Shown here: positions 22,253 to 32,780 of the stretch, piece after piece
How positions within the stretch are numbered: the stretch's first letter is position 1
How the letters are laid out: each line of letters starts with the position of its first letter
Source: Phaeodactylum tricornutum CCAP 1055/1
Taxonomy: Eukaryota > Bacillariophyta > Bacillariophyceae > Surirellales > Neidiaceae
Direction: 5' to 3'
NCBI RefSeq assembly: GCF_000150955.2
Contig: NC_011689.1
Location: 124,001-188,000 of the forward strand
Length of the DNA stretch: 64,000 bases
Program-made: the position numbers and the translations under genes
The notes under the pieces: generated by a model
What the model saw: only the letters and a program-made list of their open reading frames with translations
Told to the model about the DNA's origin: nothing
Databases searched by the model: none

Positions 22253-23313
22253 GAGAATGTTGGAGTGAAAATATATCTTTTTTTCCGTGCCAGACAAAAG
22301 CGTTACCGGAAAAAGAAAATTATGAGACGAAAACGTGGAATTCGGGGACGTGGAAATCTTTTTGGTGTCAAAGGTACATATTCTACACATGCCTACCTGG
22401 CGGTGAGATACTTACAGGGATTCCGCCGGATCAGAGAGCTGATGCCCGGATGGAGGAGCGAAAACATGAATTGTCGCCATAGCGGCGGATAGTGTGCCGC
22501 TACAGTCAACGAAAAAGGTTGTGTGCACCGAGAATTGTAGCGTATGCCAATGCGAGGGGGATCAAATGCCGCACCGTATCTGGGAATTCGGAGGCAGAAT
22601 TGTTCCACACTTCCCTCACCGGTTTGGGAAGATTTGTACGAATATGAAGTTCGGAGGAAACGTAAACGACGAGTACGAAGGTTGGACTTCTATGTGATCA
22701 TTTCTATTTATGGGGCTATGATCGATATATTTTTTTCTTTCTGTCATATTAATGTCTTTCATACATCTTTGTCGATAGTACCAACTCGAGAGCGAACAAT
22801 TTCAGATCCTGACTGTTCCCAGTATGTGTTCCACGACGTTCCCAAAAAAATGCCTGGTCCATATTTCCTCATGATATCCAACTTTTTCTTCTGTAAAAGG
22901 ATGAGGAAGTTGAATTGGACTAGAGAAAGGGGACCTTGTTGGATGCAACAACTTCCTCCTTCCAAGTTGGCATTTGATGGAACATGTAGCTTTTCCGTAC
23001 ATTGCTACACGCTAGGAGCTAGCTTATTGACACCATCGGATTTATAAATAGGTACAAGCTTTGATCCAGACAGAATTCTAGAAGCCGTTTCTCTGGTAGT
23101 GCAGCTGCTCGGGTTGGCGATGACAGCGTAGAAAGCAAGGAGCAACCAGCTCAGTTCGGTTTCGGAATCTTCAACCGATCTTGTGAAGTGCGACGCGCAC
23201 CAAGAAAAACTTTCTCTGATCCGTTCATAGTTTCGCAACTGTCAAATCTGGTGGACCGTTGCCGCTCAAACACCTCGACACGCATCCATACTTTCCTACC
23301 AACTCACAGTACC
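22253..23313. promoter_or_regulatory. Shared divergent promoter of the aminotransferase / amine oxidase pair
   Basis: 1.06 kb between the two starts, with no supportable gene. It contains CTACAGTCAACG near 22499 and ACTCACAGTACC immediately before the amine oxidase ATG, both related to the motif seen upstream of other genes, and an AT-rich TTTATAAATAGG near 23040. Co-regulation of the pair is inference. Confidence 0.55.
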
Positions 23314-26114
23314 ATGAAGTTCAGCCTCGCCACTCTTTCTTCCTTGACTTTACTGGTGGCTCCTTGGGCAGTAGCTGCCGCCAGTGCAGCTTGTCCCTAC
23401 CTCGAAGCCGCCGCTCCGGTGGAGTACGAGTTGCCCGCTTCGGCGTTGACGAATCCGTTGGTGGATCTTCCCGTCAAGTTTGTGGGTGTCAAGTCCGTGA
23501 TAACGCGCAGTCAGGTTCCGTTCGGATCCAAGCCTCGAGTCGTTGTCCAGCGTTATTCCTCCAAGCCAACCATTGCCTACGATCCCACGGATGGTTCCGT
23601 GACCATTTCTTCGGCCGCCTGCAGCGGAGGTGTATCATCGGAGGAGGGCTCGGGTGCAACTTCGTCCACCAAGAACAGTCTGATGACCATGGCCTCCACC
23701 TTGGCCATGTACGCCCTGGGTGGAGAGATCGGGGCCGGACTCGCCTTGGCGGGTGCCGCTCTCACTAACTTGCCGACGGCCCATGCGCAAGACGAATCCT
23801 GCATGCCTTCGGTGGAAGTGATGGTGGAAGCCCCAGCGGCATACCGTGGTGCGGTGGAGACTTGTTTGGCCGAAGTTACCGATCAGTCTCAGTGTCCCCT
23901 ACCCTTTCCGACCTTCCCCACGTGCTCCACACCGTCCCCAACGTGTGGGGTCGCGGTAGTGGGTGCCGGTGCCGGTGGTTTGTACACGGCGTTGCGGTAC
24001 GTTCATCGATGCCCTAAAAATGCTCCGTGATATAATTTAAAGGCCGTCCAATCGCTAACGCTCTTTTTCCTCCAAAATTGGCACAGAATGGTGGATGAAA
24101 GGGCCATTGAAGCGTCCGATGTCTGCATCTTTGAAACGACCGAGCGCGTGGGAGGACGTTTGTTCAGTCTCCGTGGGCTCGGTCCGGACAACGATCTTTC
24201 CGTAGATGCCGGTGGTTACCGAACGGTACGTAGTAGCATGGGAACGCGCTGACGCCCGCGTCAGGGTTTTTGGTTCACGGTTCTGACAACACGATTCCTA
24301 ATTATTTGTGTTCTTTTCGTCGCTTGTGCTTTTCCACAGTGGCCCGAGTTCACCCCAACCCTACACGCCCTCATTACCGAGTATCTCAACATTCCCATGG
24401 ACTGCTACGATCCCTCCGAAGTCCCGTGCCAGAAGTTCAACATTGTGGACGAAAACGGGAATAAAGCTGGCTTTGCCACCTTTGTGGAAGAAATGATGCG
24501 CCGTCTGACGGATGCAGGAGCCTGTTTTTACCCCTTCCACGAAGTCCGCTCCTTGGCCAAGATCGAGGCGCCTTCCGATACCGCCACGGCCCGCAATGCC
24601 GACGGGACGGCCACGGAGCTCCACTTTACCAATGGCGCCACAGCCGTGGCTACCTTCACTACAATCCTGGGTGTCCCGCAACGCCCGCTGTTGAACATTC
24701 TTCGTAACTCCAACTTTGCCAACTCGATCATGACCGCCGCCAAGTGGGACGCTGTGCATTCCGTGCAAACCGTCATTGCCTCCAAGCTTTACCTCTACTA
24801 CCCGCGTGGACAAGTGTTCTGGCGCAAATTGAACCTCGGCGCGGGAGACTTTGAATTGGACGGTGATGCCCGTAATATGCTGTTGGCCGGTCGTTATCAC
24901 GGTGCGTGTGGCAAATCGTGCCTGAGCTGTGCCAAAGATTATTGGTCTCACCGTCTCACACCCTAACCTTGTGGCGCATTTCTCTAGATGGACACGTCGA
25001 GTGCGAAGATGAAAACGATCCGGATACATGTCGCGGGTTCTTGCTCGCAGTCTACGCGAACGACTTGTCCGGTAACAAGGCTCAGTTCTTCCGTCGTTAC
25101 CAACGTGACCGCCCCGAGCCGGTAACCATTCTCAGCAACTCGGATTTGGAAAGTGCGGAATTCCTCAAACACGCCCACGCCCAGCTCGAGCAATATCACT
25201 TGTACGAAAATCCAGGGGCCAACTACACCGGTTCTGAAGCACTGGCGGCTTTCCGCAATGTCAATCCTCCAGAGTTTGCCGTCCTGAGCACCTGGAATGA
25301 AGCTGTACCGTGGGCGGGTGGTGCCTGGCACGCCTGGACCGACATCGACAACATTGATTTGGCCCAGAAACCACTGGCGGACTCCAACATCTTTGTCGTC
25401 AATGAAGCTTTCTCCCTTCTTCATGGCTGGGCAGAGGGTTCCATCAAACTTGCCGATTCCATCCTCGAGGACTACTTTAATATTGCACGTCCCTGGAACT
25501 TTGAAGTTAGTGATTTCGTCCAGTTCGTCCAACAGACCAACTCTCGCGAATGTGTCGAAGGTGAGGGTGGAAGTAGTGGAGGAGGTACAGATGGCGGTTC
25601 TTCCGGAGGCGGTGGAGGAGACACTTCTGGTGGAGGAGGTGGGGCTAGTAATCCAGCTCTTTGTTTCACCGAAGACGCGCTTGTGACCATGGCCGACGGT
25701 TCCCTGAAACGCATTGTTGATGTACAACTAGGTGACCGCGTTGTCACCGGAACGGGCAAAGGCAATGGCTTGGTCACCGAAAAATTGATTCATCCCGTTA
25801 AAAAGACTGTCCCTGTGGCGATCCTTGCTACCAAGGACGGCGACTTGACTGGAACCCCTGAGCATCCTATCTACCATCAAGGTGAATGGATTGAGATGGG
25901 CGACCTCACGAGTGACCTGCTGACTCTGACCGAGGCTCACGTGGAGGCGTTCTACAACCTTGAAATTGATGGCGATCAAGCTGGCACAAGCTCGCATTCG
26001 TATGTTGTGAACGGTATTGTCGCTTCCGGTTTGGGAGACAACGAAGACTTGAACAAGCTCTCTCCACGACAGAAGATCTGGAAGGATGAGGTGATTGATG
26101 TGATCTCTCAGTAA
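23314..26114 (+). CDS. Secreted flavin amine oxidase with a C-terminal Hedgehog-type Hint domain
   Basis: Four exons (23314-23996, 24087-24225, 24340-24901, 24988-26114) give 836 residues. A signal peptide ends near ASA-A at 26. Residues 27-110 match the beta module of the divergent aminotransferase; an Ala/Gly-rich hydrophobic stretch and TAHAQD (155-160) follow. The oxidase starts with the FAD-binding VVGAGAGG (217-222) and ERVGGRLFSLRG and closes with NIFVVNEAFSLLHGWAEG, as in L-amino-acid and polyamine oxidases. A Gly/Ser linker (about 654-684) leads to a Hint domain: CFTEDALVTMADG with the nucleophile C687, LGDRVV, TPEHPIY with H754, and HSYVVNGIVASG near 798-809. All key Hint residues are present, so self-cleavage of the C-terminus is likely. 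There is no sterol-recognition extension after it. The substrate is unknown. Confidence 0.87.
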
Positions 26115-26246
26115 AAACGCAAGACCCAAAATAGTTTGCAGTCAAGTTGGTAATACTTTCTTAACTGTGGTTCCCCATTCATTTACACTCAGCCTCTTTC
26201 GCACGAAGCAAAGCACAACTTGTTTAGACATCATCTTTGTAAAAAA

Positions 26247-27812
26247 TTACTCAAAAACGGCTCTGAACCTGGTATTGACAGCATCTCCAAACATTTGCGT
26301 AGGTCGCAGTACAACCTCCCCGGATGCGTCGTGTTCCACTTGCATGCGACTGACTGGTAAACCCAAGTCACGTAGTGCAGCGTAAACTTCATCCTGGCAC
26401 GAAGCATGTTTTGCAGCAATGGTTCGCAATACAACTTCTGCCTCGGTCTGTAGTACATTAGGACGCAACTCGGGAGATCGGCTCACGAGGTTACGTAACG
26501 CCAGAGCTGCCTGACGCTGAAGTACTGACCGTTGTGGGTGATTTCGCATTGCTCGGACAATCCATGTGTGGGCGTCATGACCTACCAAATACTCAGCATT
26601 CTTGGGCTCACGTAGTGCCATGGCGGCCAGCGTACCGCAAGCATGTTCCTGTAAGCTTGCTGCTGAAGGGTACTTTTCCATTGCTTGCAGTAGATTGCCA
26701 AGTACAGATTGATTTCCAATACAAAGCGTTGTCTTGATTTCGTCATTGGCGGATAGATTGCGAAAGAGCCCGATGATCGCCGTCAGCATCTGCAGTGTCT
26801 CTTCAGAGTCCGCTACAAGATTGACATTCTTTTTGAACATAGCTTTAGTCATCTCCAGAATTCCGACGGCCACCATGCTCTGCACGATCCCGTCCTGTAC
26901 GGCTAGTGCTCTCAGACAAAGGATTCCGGCAGAATCGTTGTTTCGTTGAAGATAGAGGTGGAGCTTCGGTACTATTTGACGTGCGGCGAAGGCTTGTACG
27001 TTAGCATGGGTTGATGCTATGGTCGGTGCGGCGATGCTACTTTTGTTCGGACTTTGGAAGTCATCAAAGGTACACAGGCTCGTTACAAATCGACACAGAT
27101 TGTGCCCGACGTCCTGACTCCAGGTGTCGTTGTCTCCAATAAGACAGCTATCCATCGTTTCCATGAGGATCTGTAGAAAGTCTGCGCCTTCGTTTTTGAG
27201 CTGCATCCAAGTCTTTTTATTGACCTCACATTGCTTCGTCGACCATGTCATGATACGAAGCAAATTCACCAAGGTTTCACTTCTGTTCCCATTCTGTAGA
27301 AGACAATGATGCACTCCTAAAAGGTAGGGCATGACTTCCGGCATTGCTAGTTGGAAAGCTTGAATAGAGCTTTTGTCCGGCTTCGGTCCTGCTATAAGTT
27401 GAAGTATATTTTGCAGCCATACGTCAAAAAGCTCGAGATCGCTTGCCGCAATGCCGAGAGACGATTCTACGAGGGCTTCCACTCCTTGGTGATGAAGAAA
27501 CATGTCTAGTTGATGCGTTCTTCCGCTATCGAGTATTACCTTCACTTCTCGCAAAGCCTTATCAAGATGATTCCTTGAAACATTCAAGTCCTCAATCAAA
27601 GTCAAGACACGTGAGCGCTCATCGCGAGCTTCAAGGCCTTCTTTTGAGGTCGGAAAGGTCAGCGACAAATGATCCAGTGAACCCTGTACCCGTAGCTGGT
27701 CGATCGTTTCTTGCAGGGCGTCCACCTCATTCAGCTCAAATATACCAGCATTGTCAAGGCATACCTCGTCAAAGTACTCTTGAGAAATAGAAATTAAAGG
27801 TTTCTTATCCAT
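26247..27812 (-). CDS. Armadillo repeat protein, ARMC6-like
   Basis: A single exon of 521 residues from an ATG at 27812. The whole second half consists of armadillo-type helical repeats (LCLRALAVQDG, GLFRNLSANDEIK, HACGTLAAMALREPKNAEY, QRQAALALRNLVSRSPE). The order, length and C-terminal VYAALRDLGLPV ending match animal and plant ARMC6, a soluble protein of about 500 residues whose role is poorly known. The ARM fold implies protein-protein contacts. It shares no close resemblance with the giant ARM protein at 5996. Its stop lies 132 bp beyond the convergent amine oxidase stop. Confidence 0.85.
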   Translation of the reverse strand: MDKKPLISISQEYFDEVCLDNAGIFELNEVDALQETIDQLRVQGSLDHLSLTFPTSKEGLEARDERSRVLTLIEDLNVSRNHLDKALREVKVILDSGRTHQLDMFLHHQGVEALVESSLGIAASDLELFDVWLQNILQLIAGPKPDKSSIQAFQLAMPEVMPYLLGVHHCLLQNGNRSETLVNLLRIMTWSTKQCEVNKKTWMQLKNEGADFLQILMETMDSCLIGDNDTWSQDVGHNLCRFVTSLCTFDDFQSPNKSSIAAPTIASTHANVQAFAARQIVPKLHLYLQRNNDSAGILCLRALAVQDGIVQSMVAVGILEMTKAMFKKNVNLVADSEETLQMLTAIIGLFRNLSANDEIKTTLCIGNQSVLGNLLQAMEKYPSAASLQEHACGTLAAMALREPKNAEYLVGHDAHTWIVRAMRNHPQRSVLQRQAALALRNLVSRSPELRPNVLQTEAEVVLRTIAAKHASCQDEVYAALRDLGLPVSRMQVEHDASGEVVLRPTQMFGDAVNTRFRAVFE

Positions 27813-28447
27813 TGTGAATTGTCTGTTATGATTCGAGTCGGATCAACGCCACTTTGGTTCGACTAACCGAAAACGTTCATGCTCCCGCCACTCTGTTTGT
27901 CTTGCCTGCTACTAGACACACATTCAAATACGACGCTGGACCCGAGAGCAAGAAATGCGATCATCTTTCTGCTGTTTACTGTGTTTCAGTTCCTATCGGG
28001 CGACAGACAGACCGTACAGTGATGTTGTTCCTAAAAAATGAACCATGTTAGGTAGCTATCTTATCTTAAACCTCCACAGTATCTGACTGTCAGAATCTTT
28101 ACAAAAGCAATTCAAAGCTGTTTCCAGAAGAAAAGCGAGCGAAATCTCACCGCGATAGGAAATTTCAACTAATATTCAAGGCCTTTTTGACTTATTGCAA
28201 ATCCGGCTGCCATTGATTTGGTTCCGGTAGCAACAGAATACCAAGGTCTCTACTTACTCTAAGTCGTTGGTGAACCATGGCATTGACCAAAGCAAGAGCA
28301 ACCTTGCTGCAATTGAAAACCGTAAAAAGTCAATAGGTGGACTGTGAACAAATGCAAAGAGATTTAATTGTTTTTGAACGACATTCTACAAGCAAGCTAG
28401 CTCTCGTGAGTTCAAAAAAGGCTCTTGCGTCCTTGTACATGCAAGCA
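27813..28447. other. Intergenic region
   Basis: It holds the promoter of the ARMC6-like gene and the 3' end of the DUF1823 gene. TCTGACTGTCAG near 28083 and GGACTGTGAAC near 28338 match the recurring motif. No gene seen. Confidence 0.45.
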
Positions 28448-29245
28448 TCAGAAGACCTCTCTAACTGGTGGTTTCCATTCGTCCCCTTGTCCTTCTCCTG
28501 CTTCCTTCTTAGCTTGTCGACGCTTCCTTAATTCTTCTACTGTGAAACCGAAAAGCTCCTCTCGAAAGTACAAAAGCCAGTTGGCACATTGGGCGCGACG
28601 TGTTTTGTTTGGAGTCAGCTCTGCAAACTGGTATCCCGTGAATCCGTAGGGTTTCAAATGGGTCTTGAGAGACTGTTTGTTGTCGACGGGGATCGATCGC
28701 ACGATAGCCTGATTGGCGCGAAGACTTGGCTTGTCAATCTCCGGAGAATAGATACGCTGCATACCGATAAGGTCTGGTGGGGTTGGGTATTTTTCTTTCC
28801 ATTTCGGAAAACACTTGTCGTTGTTCCACAGGTTAGCGTGAGGGTCAAACCGATAGCCCAGGCATTTCCATACCAACGTATTTACTTCTAGGTCCGAGCA
28901 TTCGACACGTAGAATTCGCAGCAAATTCTCGTTGGACAATTCAAGCTCCTTTGGCTCTCCATCCCGACTCAATATAAAATCATTCTCCCCAACGGGACCC
29001 TCATTCATGTAATTGGGGTCTGCGGCTGGTAGGAATGGCTTCAAAATATCAGGTTTAACGGCTTTTTTCAGTTGTCTTTCTGGGGACTCTTCTTCGCTAC
29101 TTAGTGAGTACAACTGAAAGCAATTGCAAGCAGACTTTGACTGCTTTCTTGAAAGAACAAAAGCTTCACCCACCGATAAGGAAGAAATCAATAGAGAGAT
29201 TCCAATCCCCGAGTAGAATATCATCGCCCGGCCAGAGGATCGCAT
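28448..29245 (-). CDS. Plastid-targeted DUF1823 protein
   Basis: A single exon of 265 residues from the ATG at 29245 (a second ATG at 29224 is equally usable). The leader has a signal peptide (MIFYSGIGISLLISSLSVG) followed at once by EAF, where Phe just after the cleavage site is the usual mark of diatom plastid import. The mature protein contains the DUF1823 core: LSNENLLRIL, TLVWKCLGYRFD, YPTPPDLIGMQRIYSPEID, RANQAIVRSIP and ELTPNKTRRAQCANWLLYFRE. The family is shared by cyanobacteria and plastids; its function is not known to me. The end of the protein is Lys/Arg/Glu-rich. Confidence 0.85.
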   Translation of the reverse strand: MRSSGRAMIFYSGIGISLLISSLSVGEAFVLSRKQSKSACNCFQLYSLSSEEESPERQLKKAVKPDILKPFLPAADPNYMNEGPVGENDFILSRDGEPKELELSNENLLRILRVECSDLEVNTLVWKCLGYRFDPHANLWNNDKCFPKWKEKYPTPPDLIGMQRIYSPEIDKPSLRANQAIVRSIPVDNKQSLKTHLKPYGFTGYQFAELTPNKTRRAQCANWLLYFREELFGFTVEELRKRRQAKKEAGEGQGDEWKPPVREVF

Positions 29246-30174
29246 ACTTTTCGTCGCAATAATCAAGCTTCCGTTGCCTTGGAAGGAGCGTAGCTGTGTA
29301 ACGTAGCCGGGCAAGAAAAAACTTTTCAGTCAGCATTCAATAAACGTTCTTAGTTACGCATCCACACGTCTCCCGTCGCGTGCCATCGTTCTATGAATGG
29401 ATTGCTTAGTAGGTTGCGGGGCAAAACCGAACTTTCCGCGGACGTTCACTGTAGGTACGTCACTTACGACAGTTAGCTTTGGCATGATAGCATCCGAGTG
29501 TCCTGTTGTCGATTTCAAGCACAAGCGCCCATTTGATATTCCAACTTACCTCTACTAGAGCTAGGTTTTTTTACAGAAGTTTCATTCGGAAAGCTCTCGC
29601 AAGAATATACTAACTATAAGGTACATGGAACAAGAAAAGCTGACAGATTGGGGTTCCTTTTATCTATGCGTTGTTGCCTTGTGATCCGTCATCCATGAAT
29701 TCAATATCGTGTACAGTCAATTGACTGTGACACCATTGCAACATTCTTTCTGTGGCTTGGCTCGAGAACCTACTGGCTTTCGGCAGGGGTCCCTCCCAAG
29801 GAAGTTAAGAAAGATACGTACAGCTTGTTTTTTACAGTTGGATGTCAAGTATTCTTTCAGGACCTCCAGTCAGATAGCATGTATCTGAACATAAAGAGAA
29901 GCTTAGTTGACGACAACTGTTTCAGCCACAAGTTACACTTCTCTATTCTTTCCAAAAGCACTTGGATCTGTTTTGGATACAAATTGCTTACAATGGAAAA
30001 TACAGCTATCCGTTTCTTGCATCTGGCCATCCACCAAAAGCAAAGAGATTTTTATATTCCACTACGGCTTTCTGAAGCAGCTTATTACTTGCACAGCTCA
30101 GATTACGGCCTGATTTGAAAGTTTCTAACACTAAAGCGGTGTTTTGCACAGAAAAGACCGTCTTCGTAAAGGAT
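29246..30174. other. Intergenic region, start of a gene desert
   Basis: No supportable gene. A 97-codon frame at 29825-30118 lacks family signals. GTTCACTGTAGG near 29444, about 200 bp upstream of the DUF1823 start, resembles the recurring motif. Confidence 0.4.
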
Positions 30175-30777
30175 GGAGAAAATTCGCTAAATGGGTGCTA
30201 AGACCCTGCCAAATCCACTAAATGGGTGCTTAACCGCTGCATGTGCCATCTTTGCTAAATGGATCTTTTTTCTTACAAACAAAATTTCAATGGAAAATCG
30301 TACCATGTTTAAAAGCTATGCCTGTGAAATTGAGATAATAGCTCAAGAGCATTAAACCAGGCTGGCTGGGTTGTTCATTGTCAGATTCAAAGTCAAGCAA
30401 GGCTGACCAATTGCATTCTCAGAAACTTGATATTGGCTGACTGCAATATTGCTCTGACCTCAAAGTGAATTGCTACCATACTAGGAAGGTTTAACTGGTG
30501 TCCGCTTGGATGACACACCTAAATTTGGTCAACTGCTTGACAGTGAGGGACTTGTGATGCTATAATAAAGTCCTTTCACTGGCACTCCTCTGTCATTGGA
30601 AGTGCTTTCTTGGATATTACCCAATTTACGCATCTTCAAAATTGTGCAAAATACTTAAATGAGTGATATAGCAGTCAACGGACAAATGCTTTGTAAGTAT
30701 TTAGAATTACTTAGGGTCCTACCCATTTAGTGGATTTGACATGGTCTGAGCACCCACTTAGCGGATTTCCTTTAAAT
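30175..30777. mobile_element. Small non-autonomous DNA transposon (Mutator-like MITE)
   Basis: 603 bp flanked by a perfect 9-bp direct repeat, GTAAAGGAT, at 30166-30174 and 30778-30786. The ends are inverted repeats of about 57 bp at roughly 85% identity: the left reads CGCTAAATGGGTGCTAAGAC and the right, reverse-complemented, CGCTAAGTGGGTGCTCAGAC, and both go on to CAAATCCACTAAATGGG. There is no coding capacity. A 9-bp target duplication fits Mutator-like elements best. The divergence of the ends suggests it is older than the larger element next door. Confidence 0.8.
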
Positions 30778-30975
30778 GTAAAGGATACCTGACCGAAAAT
30801 TGCCTGGAAACCAACTCTTCTCTCCCTTCATCGGCATGCATTTCCAATCCAGCAGCAACGTGTTATTGAAGGCTCAAATCAAATGTCGAATAATTCTTTT
30901 TGCCTCCTCGCATAAAGCAGAAAATACCAGCTAGAATAGCCTTCCGCTCCCTCAGATGACAGCAGCAAATAACTA

Positions 30976-31203
30976 GAGGAAAACCGCTATTCCGGTCTGA
31001 AAAACTTGAAAAAATCGCTATTTCGGTCAGATTTGAAAATTGCTAAGTACTTTTACGTGAGCGGGAAACGGCCTATAAGTAAAATTAACAATTAGAAAAT
31101 AATCCATTGCGTGGTGTATGCTCTGAATATGATATAGCGGAGGTATCGCGCTGGCAGTGATGAGCTGCTTCCAACCCATGACCTATGCATTCCAGCCACG
31201 CCC
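30976..31203 (+). repeat. Left terminal inverted repeat of the Mutator-like element
   Basis: It matches the reverse complement of 32544-32771 over its full length, with roughly 90% identity and single-base indels near the inner end. It includes ATTTCGGTCAGATTTGAAAA. Confidence 0.9.
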
Positions 31204-32543
31204 CGCCTCAGCCTTGACCGTCTCCGAGCACCTTGTCTTTACCCTACAATCAAACGTATCCGTTCGTCAATGTGTTCTACCAACACGGAACTGCAGCTTC
31301 TAAAGCCGGCCACGACGCTCTGTTGGGTGCTCCGGATTCTCGATTTGCACCAAAGTCCGTAGGGGACCAATTCGATGGCTACCGATTTGGAGGAAGCGTT
31401 CCACCAAATCGACAAACAATTTCTGCTGCAACTCTTTCAACCCGAGTTTGCCCGTTGAACGGGCACCACGACTCCACCATTGGAGGCCATTCTGCGCCGG
31501 ATACTGCACCAGCTCGTTTCCCAATATTGCGACCCAGTGGGCAAATGCGGTACGGAACGGAGGGTGCTGCTGGCTTTGCACTAATGGCGGGCGGGTCCAG
31601 CAACAAAATCGTAACCTTTGGTTGGCCATGATACCCGTTTAGCACCGTCACGAGTACGGCCACCTTACATCTCCCGGCACTACCCTATACCAACATATCC
31701 CTGTACATTTCCCTCTTGCAACTTGAGGATGACAAGGATCTGGAATTAGACAGTGCCATGGACGGATAAATGATTGAAGAGGACAAAGACAAATGTGAGC
31801 CAGCTGAACTCGACAAAAAGTCACAGATGAAAGCTCACAAAGAACGCTGGCGACAATTCCTGTAGATCATGTGGGAAGAAGTCTACATGATGCGCTTGCC
31901 GGTAGCAATGGGTCTAGTTAGTTGCAGTACCAACCTTGGTATCTTGGTACGCCCAACGGCAATTTCCGTACTTGTGCAGCACGGCGACGGCCCACCACTG
32001 GGTACCACTGTGACTCCACTACTTTTTAGGTGAATTCCACAAGAAAGATGTGCAATATCCTGGAACTGCTGCACTGCACCAAGGCTTTTTTTCTGTTGGG
32101 AAGGTATCCAGCAAGAGGTGGTGAAATGCTATCTAGGAGAGAGTATTTGTACTGACGCTGTTGCTTGTTTTGATTGTTTGAGCAAGTGTGTACGCCATTG
32201 AAGGTTATAATTCTCCATTCCCCAGTAAGGATTTTATTCTTGCTTTGAACAGGTCGTGCATATATGTGGCTCTGGCAAATTGAGTCGACATTTTTTCCAC
32301 TTGCTTTTAGGTGCTGAAGAGCAGTTAACTCTAAAGCATGTAGAAAGCTTTTTATCCAAAACTCTGTATTGCTTGTCAAGTACCTGGTTATGGTTGAACC
32401 ATGTAGAATTGAGAGCACTGAAGGAAGCAAAGATTGCTTCGGCAGCAAGGCTCATGCTGGTTGACATTCTTGTGTCATAATGACGATGTTCATTCCTTGG
32501 GCTGTTTAGTCTTTGGGACTGCGCTTGGACCACAACAAGAAAA

Positions 32544-32771
32544 GGCGTGGCTGGAATGCAGTAGGTCATGGGTTGGAAGCAGCTCATCCCTGCCAGCACG
32601 ATACCTCCGCTATATTATATACAGAGCATACACCGAGCAATGAATTATTTTCTAACTGTTAATTTTACTTAAAGGCCGTTTCCCGCTCACGTAAAAGTAC
32701 TTAGCAATTTTCAAATCTGACCGAAATAGCGATTTTTTCAAGTTTTTCAGACCGGAATAGCGGTTTTCCTC
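32544..32771 (-). repeat. Right terminal inverted repeat of the Mutator-like element
   Basis: Reverse-complement partner of the left end. It begins GGCGTGGCTGGAATGCA and ends GCGGTTTTCCTC. Confidence 0.9.
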
Positions 32772-32780
32772 AAATAACTA

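Larger units (their letters stand above)
30976..32771. mobile_element. Mutator-like DNA transposon with 228-bp terminal inverted repeats
   Basis: 1,796 bp, starting GAGGAAAACCGC and ending GCGGTTTTCCTC, flanked by the 9-bp target duplication AAATAACTA at 30967-30975 and 32772-32780. Long inverted repeats plus a 9-bp duplication are the signature of Mutator-like elements. Inside, several short frames interrupted by stops are present on both strands, but I see no transposase motif, so it is probably non-autonomous. The inner 1.3 kb has coding-like patches (31233-31640 and 31720-31900) that could be captured host sequence, as in Pack-MULEs, or transposase remnants. The few differences between the two ends suggest a fairly recent insertion. 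Confidence 0.88.

Noticed and set aside
31233-32448. Open frames inside the Mutator-like element
   Set aside because: Short, on both strands and interrupted; none shows a transposase motif that I can recognise.
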